DNA of 64,000 nt, taken from positions 154,381 to 218,380 of the forward strand of contig NZ_JAEINV010000007.1 of the NCBI RefSeq assembly GCF_016342705.1, written 5' to 3'. A model generated the notes under the pieces. The model did no database searches, was not told the origin of the DNA, and was given only the letters and a program-made list of their open reading frames with translations. Origin of the DNA: Lutibacter sp. GTDB taxonomy: Bacteria; Bacteroidota; Bacteroidia; Flavobacteriales; Flavobacteriaceae. Shown here piece after piece: positions 35,802 to 44,875 of the stretch (position 1 is its first letter; the number at the start of each line of letters is the position of its first letter). The position numbers and the translations under genes were made by a program.

Positions 35802-37031
35802 ATGAAGAATTTATTTAAATTATATTATAAAGCAAAAATCTCTTTTTGGAATACATTTTCAACGGAATGGAAATCTATTAAATCGGATAAAGCTGTTATA
35901 AGCACATTTCTTTCAGTGGCCATTATTATTTTAGTTGTCTATACGTATATATATTCAAATCAAGTAGTTAAAGAGGTTCCTGTTGCAGTTGTAAATCAGG
36001 ATGCTACAAAAATGAGTAGAGATTATATTGCAATGTTAGATGCTACTGAAGGGACAAAAGCAATTTCAACTTATACAGATTTGCAAGAAGCGAAAAGAGC
36101 GTATTATTCAAAAAAAATACAAGGAATTGTTATCATTCCAATGAATTTCGAAAAAAATATTAGAAGCGGAAAACAGGTTGCTATTACTACTTTTTCAGAT
36201 GCTTCTAATATGGTTTTTTATAAAAGAGTTTTAGGTGATGTAACTACTATTAATGGCTATTTTAGTGCAGGTATTTTTATTAAAAAAGAAATGGCGAAAG
36301 GTGTTTCGGTAGCTAAAGCTCAACAAAACTATACATCAATACAAGCAATTTCAACTAGTTTATTCAATACTACAGCTGGTTATGCAACATATATGATACC
36401 GATGCTAACCGCTTTAATTGTTCAATTAGTATTGCTAATGGGAATTGGTATTTTAAGTGGGTCTAGAAGAGAAACAGTCACTACGCATACAAATTTTCCG
36501 AGGTTATTACATAAAGGAGGAACAATTCCAGTTTTGTTGGCTAAAGCGTGTTTATACACCGCAATTTTTATGGTAATTATTCCTATTCAAGTTGGAATAG
36601 TATATACGGTGTTTGCAATTCCAGTGAGATCTTCTTTATTTTTAATTTACGTATTTATAATTCCTTATATATTTTCAGTAGTATTTTTAGGAATCACCAT
36701 TAGTTCATTATTTAAAAGAAGAGAAGATTCTATAGTTTTTTTAGTATTGCTTTCAATTCCTTCCTTAATGTTAAGTGGTTTATCGTTTCCTGTGGAAGGA
36801 TTTTCAGTATTTTACCAATTAATTTCAAAGATAATTCCTTCTTCACCAGGAATTAATGGATTTGTAAGGTTAACACAAATGGAAGCTTCATTTTCAGAAG
36901 TAATCATTGAATGGACTCATTTGTGGTTGTTAACAGTTGTCTACTTTATTTCCGCAGCTATTTCATTGAAAATTAGAGCTTCTAGAGAATTTAATCACTT
37001 AAATTTAATTACAAAAAAAGAGATCGTTTAA
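35802..37031 (+). CDS. ABC-2 type transporter permease, second of a pair
   Basis: A 409-aa paralogue of the preceding permease. It has an N-terminal helix (AVISTFLSVAIIILVVYTYIY), a periplasmic domain (PVAVVNQDATKMSRDYIAML, IQGIVIIPMNFEKNI), and C-terminal helices with LMLSGLSFPVEGFSVFYQLI. It starts 1 base after the first permease and ends within a strong terminator stem, so it is the last gene of the TetR-controlled operon. The two proteins probably form a heterodimer. Confidence 0.9.
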   Translation: MKNLFKLYYKAKISFWNTFSTEWKSIKSDKAVISTFLSVAIIILVVYTYIYSNQVVKEVPVAVVNQDATKMSRDYIAMLDATEGTKAISTYTDLQEAKRAYYSKKIQGIVIIPMNFEKNIRSGKQVAITTFSDASNMVFYKRVLGDVTTINGYFSAGIFIKKEMAKGVSVAKAQQNYTSIQAISTSLFNTTAGYATYMIPMLTALIVQLVLLMGIGILSGSRRETVTTHTNFPRLLHKGGTIPVLLAKACLYTAIFMVIIPIQVGIVYTVFAIPVRSSLFLIYVFIIPYIFSVVFLGITISSLFKRREDSIVFLVLLSIPSLMLSGLSFPVEGFSVFYQLISKIIPSSPGINGFVRLTQMEASFSEVIIEWTHLWLLTVVYFISAAISLKIRASREFNHLNLITKKEIV

Positions 37032-37052
37032 TTTTTAAACGATCTTTTTTAA
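37021..37052 (+). terminator. Terminator of the efflux operon
   Basis: Perfect 10-bp stem AGATCGTTTA/TAAACGATCT with a 5-base loop, followed by T-rich sequence. The permease stop codon lies in the left arm. Confidence 0.88.
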
Positions 37053-37070
37053 TTTTTTTTGAATATGAAT

Positions 37071-37685
37071 TTAAACCATTTTAAAGTCTAAAAGTAACTC
37101 ACCTTCAATAGATGCTTGTAATTGATCTCCTTTCAATATTTTACCAGTTCCGTGAGCAGGAGTTCCTGTAAAAATTAAATCTCCAGGTTCCAACGTCATA
37201 AATTTAGAAACGTATGCAATTATTTCACTAAAATTATAAATCATTAAACTTGTATTTCCTTGTTGCATTTCTTTTCCATTAATTTTTAATCCAAAATTAA
37301 TGTTTGTTACATCTTTAAAATTTGAAATATTTTTAAATGATGAAATTGGTGCAGCACCATCAAAACCTTTCCCTAAATCCCAAGGTCCTTTTCCTTCTCT
37401 AGATGCATCAAAAATGTCTTTAGCAGTGTAATCTATTCCAATACCAATTTCTGAAATGTAGTTTAGAGCCTCATTTTCACTGATGTTTTTTCCTTTTTCA
37501 CCAATTTTAAGCACTAATTCAGCTTCGTAAATTAAATTGCTTGTAAAGTCAGGATATTCAACATCTTTATTATCTGTGACAAGGCTAGATTCTGGCTTTG
37601 AAAAAATAATTTGTTGCCCATTTTTATTTGAAGAGATTTCGGTTACATCATTCACGTAATTCTTCCCAATTGCAAGTATTTTCAT
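37071..37685 (-). CDS. Fumarylacetoacetate hydrolase-family protein
   Basis: A 204-aa enzyme of the FAH superfamily. It shows IGKNYVNDVTE at the start, the metal-binding glutamates in LIYEAELVLKIGEKGKN, Asp in GIGIDYTAKD, and the closing LEPGDLIFTGTPAHGTG. FAH proteins hydrolyse or decarboxylate beta-diketone-type acids with Mg2+; the short form here lacks the N-terminal SH3-like domain. Members of this group include acylpyruvate hydrolases and oxaloacetate decarboxylases, and the substrate cannot be set from the sequence. It is a single gene, with its 3' end facing the efflux operon. Confidence 0.88.
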   Translation of the reverse strand: MKILAIGKNYVNDVTEISSNKNGQQIIFSKPESSLVTDNKDVEYPDFTSNLIYEAELVLKIGEKGKNISENEALNYISEIGIGIDYTAKDIFDASREGKGPWDLGKGFDGAAPISSFKNISNFKDVTNINFGLKINGKEMQQGNTSLMIYNFSEIIAYVSKFMTLEPGDLIFTGTPAHGTGKILKGDQLQASIEGELLLDFKMV

Positions 37686-37749
37686 TCTAAAAATTTTATT
37701 TTAAGTATTGAATTTAAAGGCGTAAAATTAATTAAAATTGAACTATAAA

Positions 37750-39012
37750 TTACTTTTGTTGATTGTTTTTTGGATTTCTTTTGAAATTATCATTTTTCCT
37801 TCTTGTAGATTTTTTTCTAGCATTTTTTGAAGGTTTATGTGCCGTATGTACTGGTTTTTCAGTTGGATTAGTTACACCATCTTCTTTAAATGGGTGATCC
37901 ACAATTTCTACTGTTTGGCCAATTAATTTTTGAATATCTCTTAAAAATGGACGTTCTTCAGTTGCGCAAAAAGATAAAGCAATACCACTCGCTTTTGCTC
38001 TACCAGTTCTTCCAATTCTATGCACATAGGTCTCAGGAATATTAGGTAAATCGTAGTTTACAACCAATGCTAAATCATCAACATCAATTCCTCTTGCAGC
38101 AATATCAGTAGCTACAAGCACAAATGTATCACTATTTTTAAAGTTCCCTAAAGCTCTTTGTCTTGCTCCTTGCGATTTATTTCCGTGAATTGCTTCTGCT
38201 TTTATAGAAGATTTTGCTAAAAATTTAACAATTTTATCAGCTCCGTGCTTTGTTCTTGAAAACACCAACGTAGATTGAGGTTCGTTGCTTTCTAATAAAT
38301 GCAATAACAACTTTGATTTATTCGCTTTTTCAACAAAAAATACTGCTTGTTCAACTTTTTCAGCAGTTGCTTGTTCCGGTTTAATGGTGATTTTTTGAGG
38401 ATTCCCAACAATGGCTCTTGATAATTCTATAATTTCAGGTGGCATTGTTGCTGAGAAAAAAAGTGATTGTCTTTGAATAGGTAATCTATTTACAATTTTT
38501 TTAATATCGTGAATAAAACCCATATCTAACATATGATCGGCTTCATCCAACACAAAATATTCTATATCTTTTAATGAAATAAAACCCTGACTCATTAAAT
38601 CTATTAAACGGCCTGGAGTTGCCACCAAAATATCAATACCGTTTTTTAATTGTTGAGTTTGAGCAAGTTGCTTAACGCCTCCAAAAATCACAGTATTTTT
38701 TAATCCTGTAAATTTTCCGTATTCAGTAAAACTATCACCTATTTGAATGGCTAATTCTCGCGTAGGAGTAATTATTAGGGCTTTTATTTTTCTGTATTTA
38801 TTATGTTGCTGCTTATTTAAAAATAGTTGTTGTAAAATAGGTAATGCAAATGCTGCCGTTTTTCCTGTTCCAGTTTGGGCACAACCTAATAAATCTTGTT
38901 TATTTAATAATATTGGAATTGCTTGTTCTTGAATTGGTGATGGATGTGTATATCCTTTTAATTTTAAAGCCTTTTGAATTGGCTCTATTAATTCTAAATC
39001 TTGAAATGTCAT
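37750..39012 (-). CDS. DEAD-box RNA helicase (RhlE-like)
   Basis: A 420-aa ATP-dependent RNA helicase with all core motifs: [66 protein letters not shown] and [13 protein letters not shown]. The C-terminal 45 residues are a Lys/Arg/Asn-rich basic tail, as in RhlE. It probably acts in rRNA processing or RNA turnover. It is monocistronic with a TACCTTTG element 20 bases upstream. Confidence 0.93.
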   Translation of the reverse strand: MTFQDLELIEPIQKALKLKGYTHPSPIQEQAIPILLNKQDLLGCAQTGTGKTAAFALPILQQLFLNKQQHNKYRKIKALIITPTRELAIQIGDSFTEYGKFTGLKNTVIFGGVKQLAQTQQLKNGIDILVATPGRLIDLMSQGFISLKDIEYFVLDEADHMLDMGFIHDIKKIVNRLPIQRQSLFFSATMPPEIIELSRAIVGNPQKITIKPEQATAEKVEQAVFFVEKANKSKLLLHLLESNEPQSTLVFSRTKHGADKIVKFLAKSSIKAEAIHGNKSQGARQRALGNFKNSDTFVLVATDIAARGIDVDDLALVVNYDLPNIPETYVHRIGRTGRAKASGIALSFCATEERPFLRDIQKLIGQTVEIVDHPFKEDGVTNPTEKPVHTAHKPSKNARKKSTRRKNDNFKRNPKNNQQK

Positions 39013-39032
39013 GTAATAATTTTAATTGGCGG

Positions 39033-39040
39033 CAAAGGTA
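39033..39040 (-). promoter_or_regulatory. -7 promoter element of the RhlE-like helicase gene
   Basis: Minus-strand TACCTTTG matches TAnnTTTG and ends 20 bases before the ATG. It is identical to the -7 box of the other helicase gene at 17521. No -33 TTG was recognised. Confidence 0.5.
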
Positions 39041-39116
39041 TGCTAAATGTTTGAATATGTGTGTTTAATCCTAAATTATTAATAATCAGGGTATTTGGTG
39101 TTGTTTTAGGAGTGTA

Positions 39117-40673
39117 TTATAAGTTCTTGGTGGCAGCTTCTGCACAACGTTCACCATCCATAGCTGCAGAAATAATTCCACCGGCATATCCGCCACCTTC
39201 ACCGCAAGGATATAATCCTTCAATTTCTGGATGTTCTAATTGTTCTGTTCTCGGAATTTTAACAGGAGAAGATGTTCGTGATTCAACACCTATTATATTG
39301 GCTTCATTGGTATAAAAGCCATGCATTTTTTGTCCAAATGTTTTAAAACCAGTTCTTAATCTGCTGCCAATTAATTTTGGTAATAATGTATGAAGTGGTG
39401 CTGAATTTAAACCTGGTTGATAAGAGGTAGCGTTTAAATCTTTTGAAATTCTACCTTCCACAAAATCTGTTAATCGTTGTCCTGGAGCAGTTTGTGTTTT
39501 TCCACCAGCTTCAAAAGCCATTTTTTCCAAATCTTTTTGAAATTCTAACCCTTTTAAAACACCAAATTTTTCATAGTCTGCAATATCTTTATCAACATTA
39601 ATTTCCACAACCATTCCTGAGTTTGCAAATAGGTTATTTCTTTTTGAAGGCGACATTCCGTTTACAACCACTTCGCCATTTGCTGTTGCCGCAGGAACAA
39701 TAAAGCCACCAGGACACATACAAAATGAATATACACCGCGATCATTTACCTGTTGCACTAAACTATAAGATGCTGCTGGTAATAATTCATCTCTTTTTCC
39801 TTTACAGTGATATTGAATGGAGTCAATAATTTCTTGTGGATGTTCCACGCGAACGCCCATTGCAAAAGATTTAGCAACTAATGAAATTTCTTTTTTATGT
39901 AATAAATAATAAATATCTCGCGCAGAATGACCGGTTGCCAAAATAACTGCATTTACACTAAATTCTTTATCATTGAAAAGTTTTAGCCCAACTAACTTGT
40001 TTTGTTTAATTATAAAGTCAGTAACTCTGCTTTCAAAATGAATTTCTCCACCATATTTTAAAATAGTTTCACGAATATTTTTAACAACTTTTGGTAATTT
40101 ATTTGTACCAATATGAGGATGCGCATCTACTAAAATTTGATCTGTTGCTCCATGATACACAAGGTTTTCAAATATTTTACGAACATCGCCACGTTTTAAA
40201 CTACGTGTATATAATTTTCCATCAGAATAGGTTCCTGCGCCACCTTCGCCAAAGCAATAATTGGAATCTTCATCTACAATATGAAATTGGTTAATTGCAC
40301 GTAAATCTCTTCTTCTATCTTGTACATTTTTACCTCGTTCTAAAACAATTGGCTTAAAACCTAACTCAATACAACGCAATGCAGCGTACATTCCTGCAGG
40401 ACCAAAACCAATAATATGAACTTCCTTGGATTTGGAAACATCTTTATAATCAAAAACATAATCAGGAGTTTCAGAAGGTTTTTCTTGAATATAAACAGCT
40501 ACTTTATAATTGAAAAATATCAATGATTTTCTGGCATCAATAGATTTTCTAAGTACTTTAATTGCTGTTATTTCATTTTTAGAAATACCCAATTGCTGAG
40601 CACTTTTTAGAACTAGAATACCTTCTAATTTTTCTTCTTTAATAGAAACTCTAAGCTGAATGTTTTGAATCAT
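39117..40673 (-). CDS. FAD-dependent dehydrogenase (NAD(P)/FAD oxidoreductase family)
   Basis: A 518-aa flavoprotein. An N-terminal extension of about 85 residues (a small beta-alpha domain, MIQNIQLRVSIKEE) is followed by the FAD-binding Rossmann fold (IIGFGPAGMYAALRCIELGF), YCFGEGGAGTYSDGKLYTR, a second nucleotide-binding segment AVILATGHSARDIYYLLHKK, and a closing GEGGGYAGGIISAAMDGERC that binds the flavin. This is the uncharacterised FAD-dependent dehydrogenase group (COG2509-like). The substrate is unknown. A TAATTTTG element ends 5 bases before the ATG, so the transcript may be leaderless. Confidence 0.9.
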   Translation of the reverse strand: MIQNIQLRVSIKEEKLEGILVLKSAQQLGISKNEITAIKVLRKSIDARKSLIFFNYKVAVYIQEKPSETPDYVFDYKDVSKSKEVHIIGFGPAGMYAALRCIELGFKPIVLERGKNVQDRRRDLRAINQFHIVDEDSNYCFGEGGAGTYSDGKLYTRSLKRGDVRKIFENLVYHGATDQILVDAHPHIGTNKLPKVVKNIRETILKYGGEIHFESRVTDFIIKQNKLVGLKLFNDKEFSVNAVILATGHSARDIYYLLHKKEISLVAKSFAMGVRVEHPQEIIDSIQYHCKGKRDELLPAASYSLVQQVNDRGVYSFCMCPGGFIVPAATANGEVVVNGMSPSKRNNLFANSGMVVEINVDKDIADYEKFGVLKGLEFQKDLEKMAFEAGGKTQTAPGQRLTDFVEGRISKDLNATSYQPGLNSAPLHTLLPKLIGSRLRTGFKTFGQKMHGFYTNEANIIGVESRTSSPVKIPRTEQLEHPEIEGLYPCGEGGGYAGGIISAAMDGERCAEAATKNL

Positions 40674-40678
40674 AGATG

Positions 40679-40686
40679 CAAAATTA
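40679..40686 (-). promoter_or_regulatory. -7 promoter element immediately before the FAD dehydrogenase gene
   Basis: Minus-strand TAATTTTG fits TAnnTTTG and ends 5 bases before the ATG at 40673. The transcription start would then fall at or within a few bases of the start codon. Confidence 0.45.
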
Positions 40687-40748
40687 CTTATTTTTTTATG
40701 AAAATTGTAAGAAGTTGATAAGGTTAAAAAATAAAATAGTTATGGTTT

Positions 40749-41807
40749 TTAAAACCATTTTTTCTTTTTGAAGTAAAAAAGCATTAAAATAAAAATGACG
40801 ATCATAACTCCCCATACTGCAAAATATCCCCAATGTAAGTTAAGTTCTGGAATATTTACGAAATTCATTCCGTAAACGCCAGCTATAAATGTAAGTGGAA
40901 TAAATATAGATGAAATTACAGTTAATGTTTTCATAACCATATTCATACGGTGTCCTTGTACGGAGAAGAATAGGTTAATACTACTTTCTAATCGAGATAA
41001 AATGGAGTCAGAAATATCTAGTAAGGTTAAGCTTAAATCCTTTAACTCAAAATAGTATTTAATATGTTTTTTTTGAATTAAGTGAAATTGTTCTCTTTCT
41101 ACTTTAGTTACAATTTCTTTAATTGGAATGATTGTTTTTTTGATAAAATTTATTTGTCTTTTATAAGCTTCAATGGTATTTAAAATTTCTGGTGAAGGAT
41201 CACTATTGATATCAATAATTTCGAATTTTTCAACTTCATTATCAATTCTTTCAAGTGTCTTGAAATAACTATCTAAAAGTGCTTCTAATAATAAATACAA
41301 TAAATAATCAGCTCCGCGTTCTCTTACAATTCCAACGTTTTCTCTTAATCTGTATCGTATATGCTCAAAATAATCGCCTTTTTTTTCTTGGAAGGTAATT
41401 AAAAAGTTATTTCCAATAATAAAACTTAATTGTTCGGCTTCAATATCGTGAGTTTTAGATGGTAAAATAGATTTTGTGGAAAAAAACCAGTAATCATCAA
41501 ATTCCTGAAATTTTGGACGTTGGTTTACATCTAAAATATCTTGAATTACCAAATCGTGAATGTTTAGTTTTTTACAAAGTGCTGTAATTTTTTCAACATC
41601 ATGTATACCATGTGTATTTAACCAATGCTGATAATTTACATCAGTAAATTTTTTAAAATCATTTTCAGAAAAATTTATTTCTTCTAAATATTCATCTTTA
41701 TTGTATTTAAATAATTGAATATTAAGATTGTCTGAATGCTTAACTCCTGTAAAAACAGGAGTTGAAGGATTCAAATTTTTTCTATTTAATGATTTCTTTT
41801 TAGCCAT
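40749..41807 (-). CDS. corA: CorA-type magnesium/cobalt channel
   Basis: A 352-aa channel subunit. The large cytoplasmic N-terminal domain (about 1-285) includes DVNQRPKFQEFDDYWFF and a long stalk helix. Two C-terminal transmembrane helices (TVISSIFIPLTFIAG and WGVMIVIFILMLFYF) flank the selectivity motif YGMNF. Two basic residues close the C-terminus. The protein forms a pentamer that imports Mg2+. Its start lies 8 bases downstream of the GNAT-nitrilase stop, so the two genes may be co-transcribed. Confidence 0.95.
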   Translation of the reverse strand: MAKKKSLNRKNLNPSTPVFTGVKHSDNLNIQLFKYNKDEYLEEINFSENDFKKFTDVNYQHWLNTHGIHDVEKITALCKKLNIHDLVIQDILDVNQRPKFQEFDDYWFFSTKSILPSKTHDIEAEQLSFIIGNNFLITFQEKKGDYFEHIRYRLRENVGIVRERGADYLLYLLLEALLDSYFKTLERIDNEVEKFEIIDINSDPSPEILNTIEAYKRQINFIKKTIIPIKEIVTKVEREQFHLIQKKHIKYYFELKDLSLTLLDISDSILSRLESSINLFFSVQGHRMNMVMKTLTVISSIFIPLTFIAGVYGMNFVNIPELNLHWGYFAVWGVMIVIFILMLFYFKKKKWF

Positions 41808-41815
41808 TAATTAAA

Positions 41816-43336
41816 TTATCTCATTTTTAAACTGTATAAATCAGTTCTTCTGTCGTGTAAATTACGAACACTTCCTTGTTTGTTTAGTTCGCGTAATAAA
41901 TCAATATCAACATCCGCAATTAAAATCATTTCTGAGTTTGGAGTAGCTTCTGCTTTAATTCCGTTTGTAGGAAACGCAAAATCACACGGTGTAAACACCA
42001 TAGATTGTGCATATTGAATGTCCATATTATGCACTTTCGGCAAGTTTCCAACACTACCGGCAATTGCTACATAACATTCGTTTTCAATGGCTCTTGCTTG
42101 CGCACAGTTTCTCACACGTGAATATCCATTTTGAGTATCTGTTAGGAAAGGTACAAATAAAATATCCATTCCTTCTTCAGCTAATAATCTTCCTAATTCT
42201 GGAAACTCCACATCGTAACAAATTAAAATACCAATTTTACCACAATCGGTGTCAAAAGTTCTAATTTCACTTCCACCTTCCATACCCCAAACTTTGGCTT
42301 CGTTAGGTGTGATATGTAATTTTATATATCGCTCAACAGTACCATCTCTTTTACATAAATATCCTGCATTGTATAATTTGCCGTCAATAAATTCTGGCAT
42401 ACTACCAGTAATGATATTTATATTATATGAAATTGCAAATTTTGAAAATGTTTGAACAATAGGTTCTGTATGTTTTGCTAATTCTCTAATAGCTTCAGGC
42501 TCAGTTAGATGGTTGTTTTCAGCCATTAAAGGCGCGTTGAAAAACTCTGGAAATAAAGCAAAATCTGATCTATAGCCAGAAACTGAATCTATAAAAAATT
42601 CTGCTTGATGTAATAATTCTTCTAAATTTTTATATGAACGCATCTGCCATTGAATAAGTCCAAGGCGTATAATTTTCTTTTGAGTTGTAGCAGCTTTTGA
42701 TTCTTCTTCATAATAAATATTATCCCATTCTAATAATACAGCATAATCGTTAGAAGCTTCATCTCCTTCTAAATAACTTTTTAAGATACGAGCAGGATGG
42801 AAGTCGTTAGAAATTTGAAAATTAAACACTGGATCGTGTATTTCTTTTTTTCTTACTTTATCAATATACTCTTTAGGTGATAATGTATCTGAATATTTAT
42901 GATAATTTGGAATTCTTCCTCCAAAGGCAACTCCTTTTAAATTTAATTTTTCACATAGGTCTTTTCTATAATCATATAATCTTCTACCAAGTCTAAGACC
43001 TCTAAATTCTGGCTTAATAAACACATCAATTCCATATAACATATCACCTTCATCTGTATGTGTGTTAAATGTATAATCTCCCGTAATTTGTTGGTAGGTA
43101 TGATGTTTAGAAATTTTACTATAATCTACAATTATAGATAATGCACAACCAGCAATTTGATTGTTTACTTTTATAACAACCTGACCTTCAGGAAAGCGGC
43201 TAATTAAAGCGTCAATTTGGTGCTCTCTCCAATAGGAGTTGGGCATGGTTGTATATGATTCAATCATTGCTTTTTTAAGCTCTTGATAGTCATCTTGAGT
43301 TAAAAAAGTAAGTTCAATATTTTCAATTTTTTTCAT
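41816..43336 (-). CDS. GNAT acetyltransferase fused to a nitrilase-type carbon-nitrogen hydrolase
   Basis: A 506-aa two-domain protein. Residues 1-200 are a GNAT acetyltransferase (VIKVNNQIAGCALSIIVD, IKPEFRGLRLGRRLYDYRK, the acetyl-CoA loop). Residues 220-506 are a nitrilase-superfamily hydrolase with catalytic triad Glu (ALFPEFFNAP), Lys (KLHITPNEAKVW) and Cys (GILICYDVEFPEL). Fusions of this type are known in several phyla, but the substrate is unknown; the pairing suggests hydrolysis of an amide and acetylation in one pathway. It lies directly upstream of corA. A TAATTTTG element stands at 43407-43414. Confidence 0.92.
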   Translation of the reverse strand: MKKIENIELTFLTQDDYQELKKAMIESYTTMPNSYWREHQIDALISRFPEGQVVIKVNNQIAGCALSIIVDYSKISKHHTYQQITGDYTFNTHTDEGDMLYGIDVFIKPEFRGLRLGRRLYDYRKDLCEKLNLKGVAFGGRIPNYHKYSDTLSPKEYIDKVRKKEIHDPVFNFQISNDFHPARILKSYLEGDEASNDYAVLLEWDNIYYEEESKAATTQKKIIRLGLIQWQMRSYKNLEELLHQAEFFIDSVSGYRSDFALFPEFFNAPLMAENNHLTEPEAIRELAKHTEPIVQTFSKFAISYNINIITGSMPEFIDGKLYNAGYLCKRDGTVERYIKLHITPNEAKVWGMEGGSEIRTFDTDCGKIGILICYDVEFPELGRLLAEEGMDILFVPFLTDTQNGYSRVRNCAQARAIENECYVAIAGSVGNLPKVHNMDIQYAQSMVFTPCDFAFPTNGIKAEATPNSEMILIADVDIDLLRELNKQGSVRNLHDRRTDLYSLKMR

Positions 43337-43471
43337 GTGTACTTTTAATATTTAAAATAAAATAGTTATTGTTTTATTATAATATGAATTTTAATTTAAT
43401 TTTTATCAAAATTATGTAAAAAATTGATGTATTTATTTTATTTGATGAATTTTTAATAAATTCAAAATTAA

Positions 43472-44875
43472 TTAAAATAATGTTGGAAAAAGTTGAAAGG
43501 AGTCAATATTAATTTCATTTTCTAAGTATTCAATAGAATTTCCCTCATTATTTATATACGGTTTTAAAATTCTATGAATATCACTATTATCTTTTTGTGG
43601 AGAAATAATAGTTAAATAATCGTTGGCAGAAGTTAATTTATCAGCATCCTTAGTAAAACCAAATCCTTTATAAATACCGTTTAAAACTAGTACGTAAGCA
43701 GTTTCCTTTTTAGTTCTTCCGCTTTCTTTAATTACAAAATTTTTATTTTTGAATTGAATGGAATTTAAGGCTTTGTTCACTCTTTTATTATATGATGAAA
43801 TTTCTTCTTCATCTCTGCAAACTCCTTTGCATTGCTTAATTTGGTAATGAAAACAAGTGCTTACATTGGTTTGTAAATGGCAATATTTTGGGCAAAGTTC
43901 AAAAGTTTCGCATAATTTTTCTAAAAAAATTCTGCATTCTGTTTCTGAATAAAATTTTTGAATTGGATTTGAAATTAATTTCAGTTTATTGGAAGCAATA
44001 TGCATTATTCCATTTCTATCTTCATAACTAAAAATACCAACACTTTCGTTAGTTCTTCGTTGTGCTCGGTTAAATTTAGGGTATCTTTTTTTTATTTCAG
44101 AAGATTCTAATAATAAGGCAATTAATTCACTGCCAGTTTCTTCAAAAGTTATATTTGAAGTTTCTAAGCACATGGTGACTTCTTTTTTTGATTTATCGTA
44201 AAAATGGCTTGCTACTCGTTGTTTTATATTATTTGCTTTTCCAACATAAATAATTTCATCTTTATTATTTTTAAAATAGTAAATACCAGTTGAAGTTGGC
44301 AAGGCATCAAATACTTTTTTAGATAACATTGGAGGGAGCGTTGCTTGTTTGGAGCGCGGATTTAAAAATGAATTAAAAACTGTTTCATTTTCATCTAAAT
44401 CAAGGAGTTTTTTAAATAAAATAGCAGTGGCTTCGGCATCTCCTTTTGCCCTATGTCGGTCTTTTATTTCAATATGTTGTGAAGTGCATAAAGCACCTAA
44501 ACTGTATGATTTTAAACCCGGAATTAATTTTCTGGACAAACGTATGGTACACAGTTTTTTACGTTTAAAACTGAAACTTAAATCTTTAAATTCCTGTTGA
44601 ATAATATTGTAATCAAAATTTACATTGTGCGCTACAAAAATGGTGTCTTTAGTAAATTCTTCAATTTTTTTTGCTATTTCAAAAAATTTTGGAGCATTGG
44701 CAACCATTTGATTGTTTATTCCAGTTAAATTGGTAATAAACGGAGGAATACTACATTGCGGATTTACAAGCGTTGTATATTCATCAATCACTTTTTTACC
44801 ATTATGAATAAAAATAGAGATTTCTGTAATTTTTGAACTATGTCCTGTGGTTTCTATATCTATTATTGAGTACAT
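43472..44875 (-). CDS. DnaQ-like 3'-5' exonuclease fused to a UvrC-like GIY-YIG nuclease
   Basis: A 467-aa fusion. Residues 1-165 are a DEDDh exonuclease (SIIDIETTGHSSKITEI, FVAHNVNFDYNIIQQEF, HRAKGDAEATAIL). Residues 195-280 are a GIY-YIG endonuclease (TGIYYFKNNKDEIIYVGKAN, IKQRVASHF). A UvrC-type cysteine segment (CPKYCHLQTNVSTCFHYQIK and the following KGVC) then sits near 345-375. The organisation matches the epsilon-subunit/UvrC-N fusions related to E. coli Cho, which incise DNA 3' of bulky lesions. Its ATG shares a base with the stop of the upstream repressor gene (TAATG), so the pair is translationally coupled. Confidence 0.92.
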   Translation of the reverse strand: MYSIIDIETTGHSSKITEISIFIHNGKKVIDEYTTLVNPQCSIPPFITNLTGINNQMVANAPKFFEIAKKIEEFTKDTIFVAHNVNFDYNIIQQEFKDLSFSFKRKKLCTIRLSRKLIPGLKSYSLGALCTSQHIEIKDRHRAKGDAEATAILFKKLLDLDENETVFNSFLNPRSKQATLPPMLSKKVFDALPTSTGIYYFKNNKDEIIYVGKANNIKQRVASHFYDKSKKEVTMCLETSNITFEETGSELIALLLESSEIKKRYPKFNRAQRRTNESVGIFSYEDRNGIMHIASNKLKLISNPIQKFYSETECRIFLEKLCETFELCPKYCHLQTNVSTCFHYQIKQCKGVCRDEEEISSYNKRVNKALNSIQFKNKNFVIKESGRTKKETAYVLVLNGIYKGFGFTKDADKLTSANDYLTIISPQKDNSDIHRILKPYINNEGNSIEYLENEINIDSFQLFPTLF

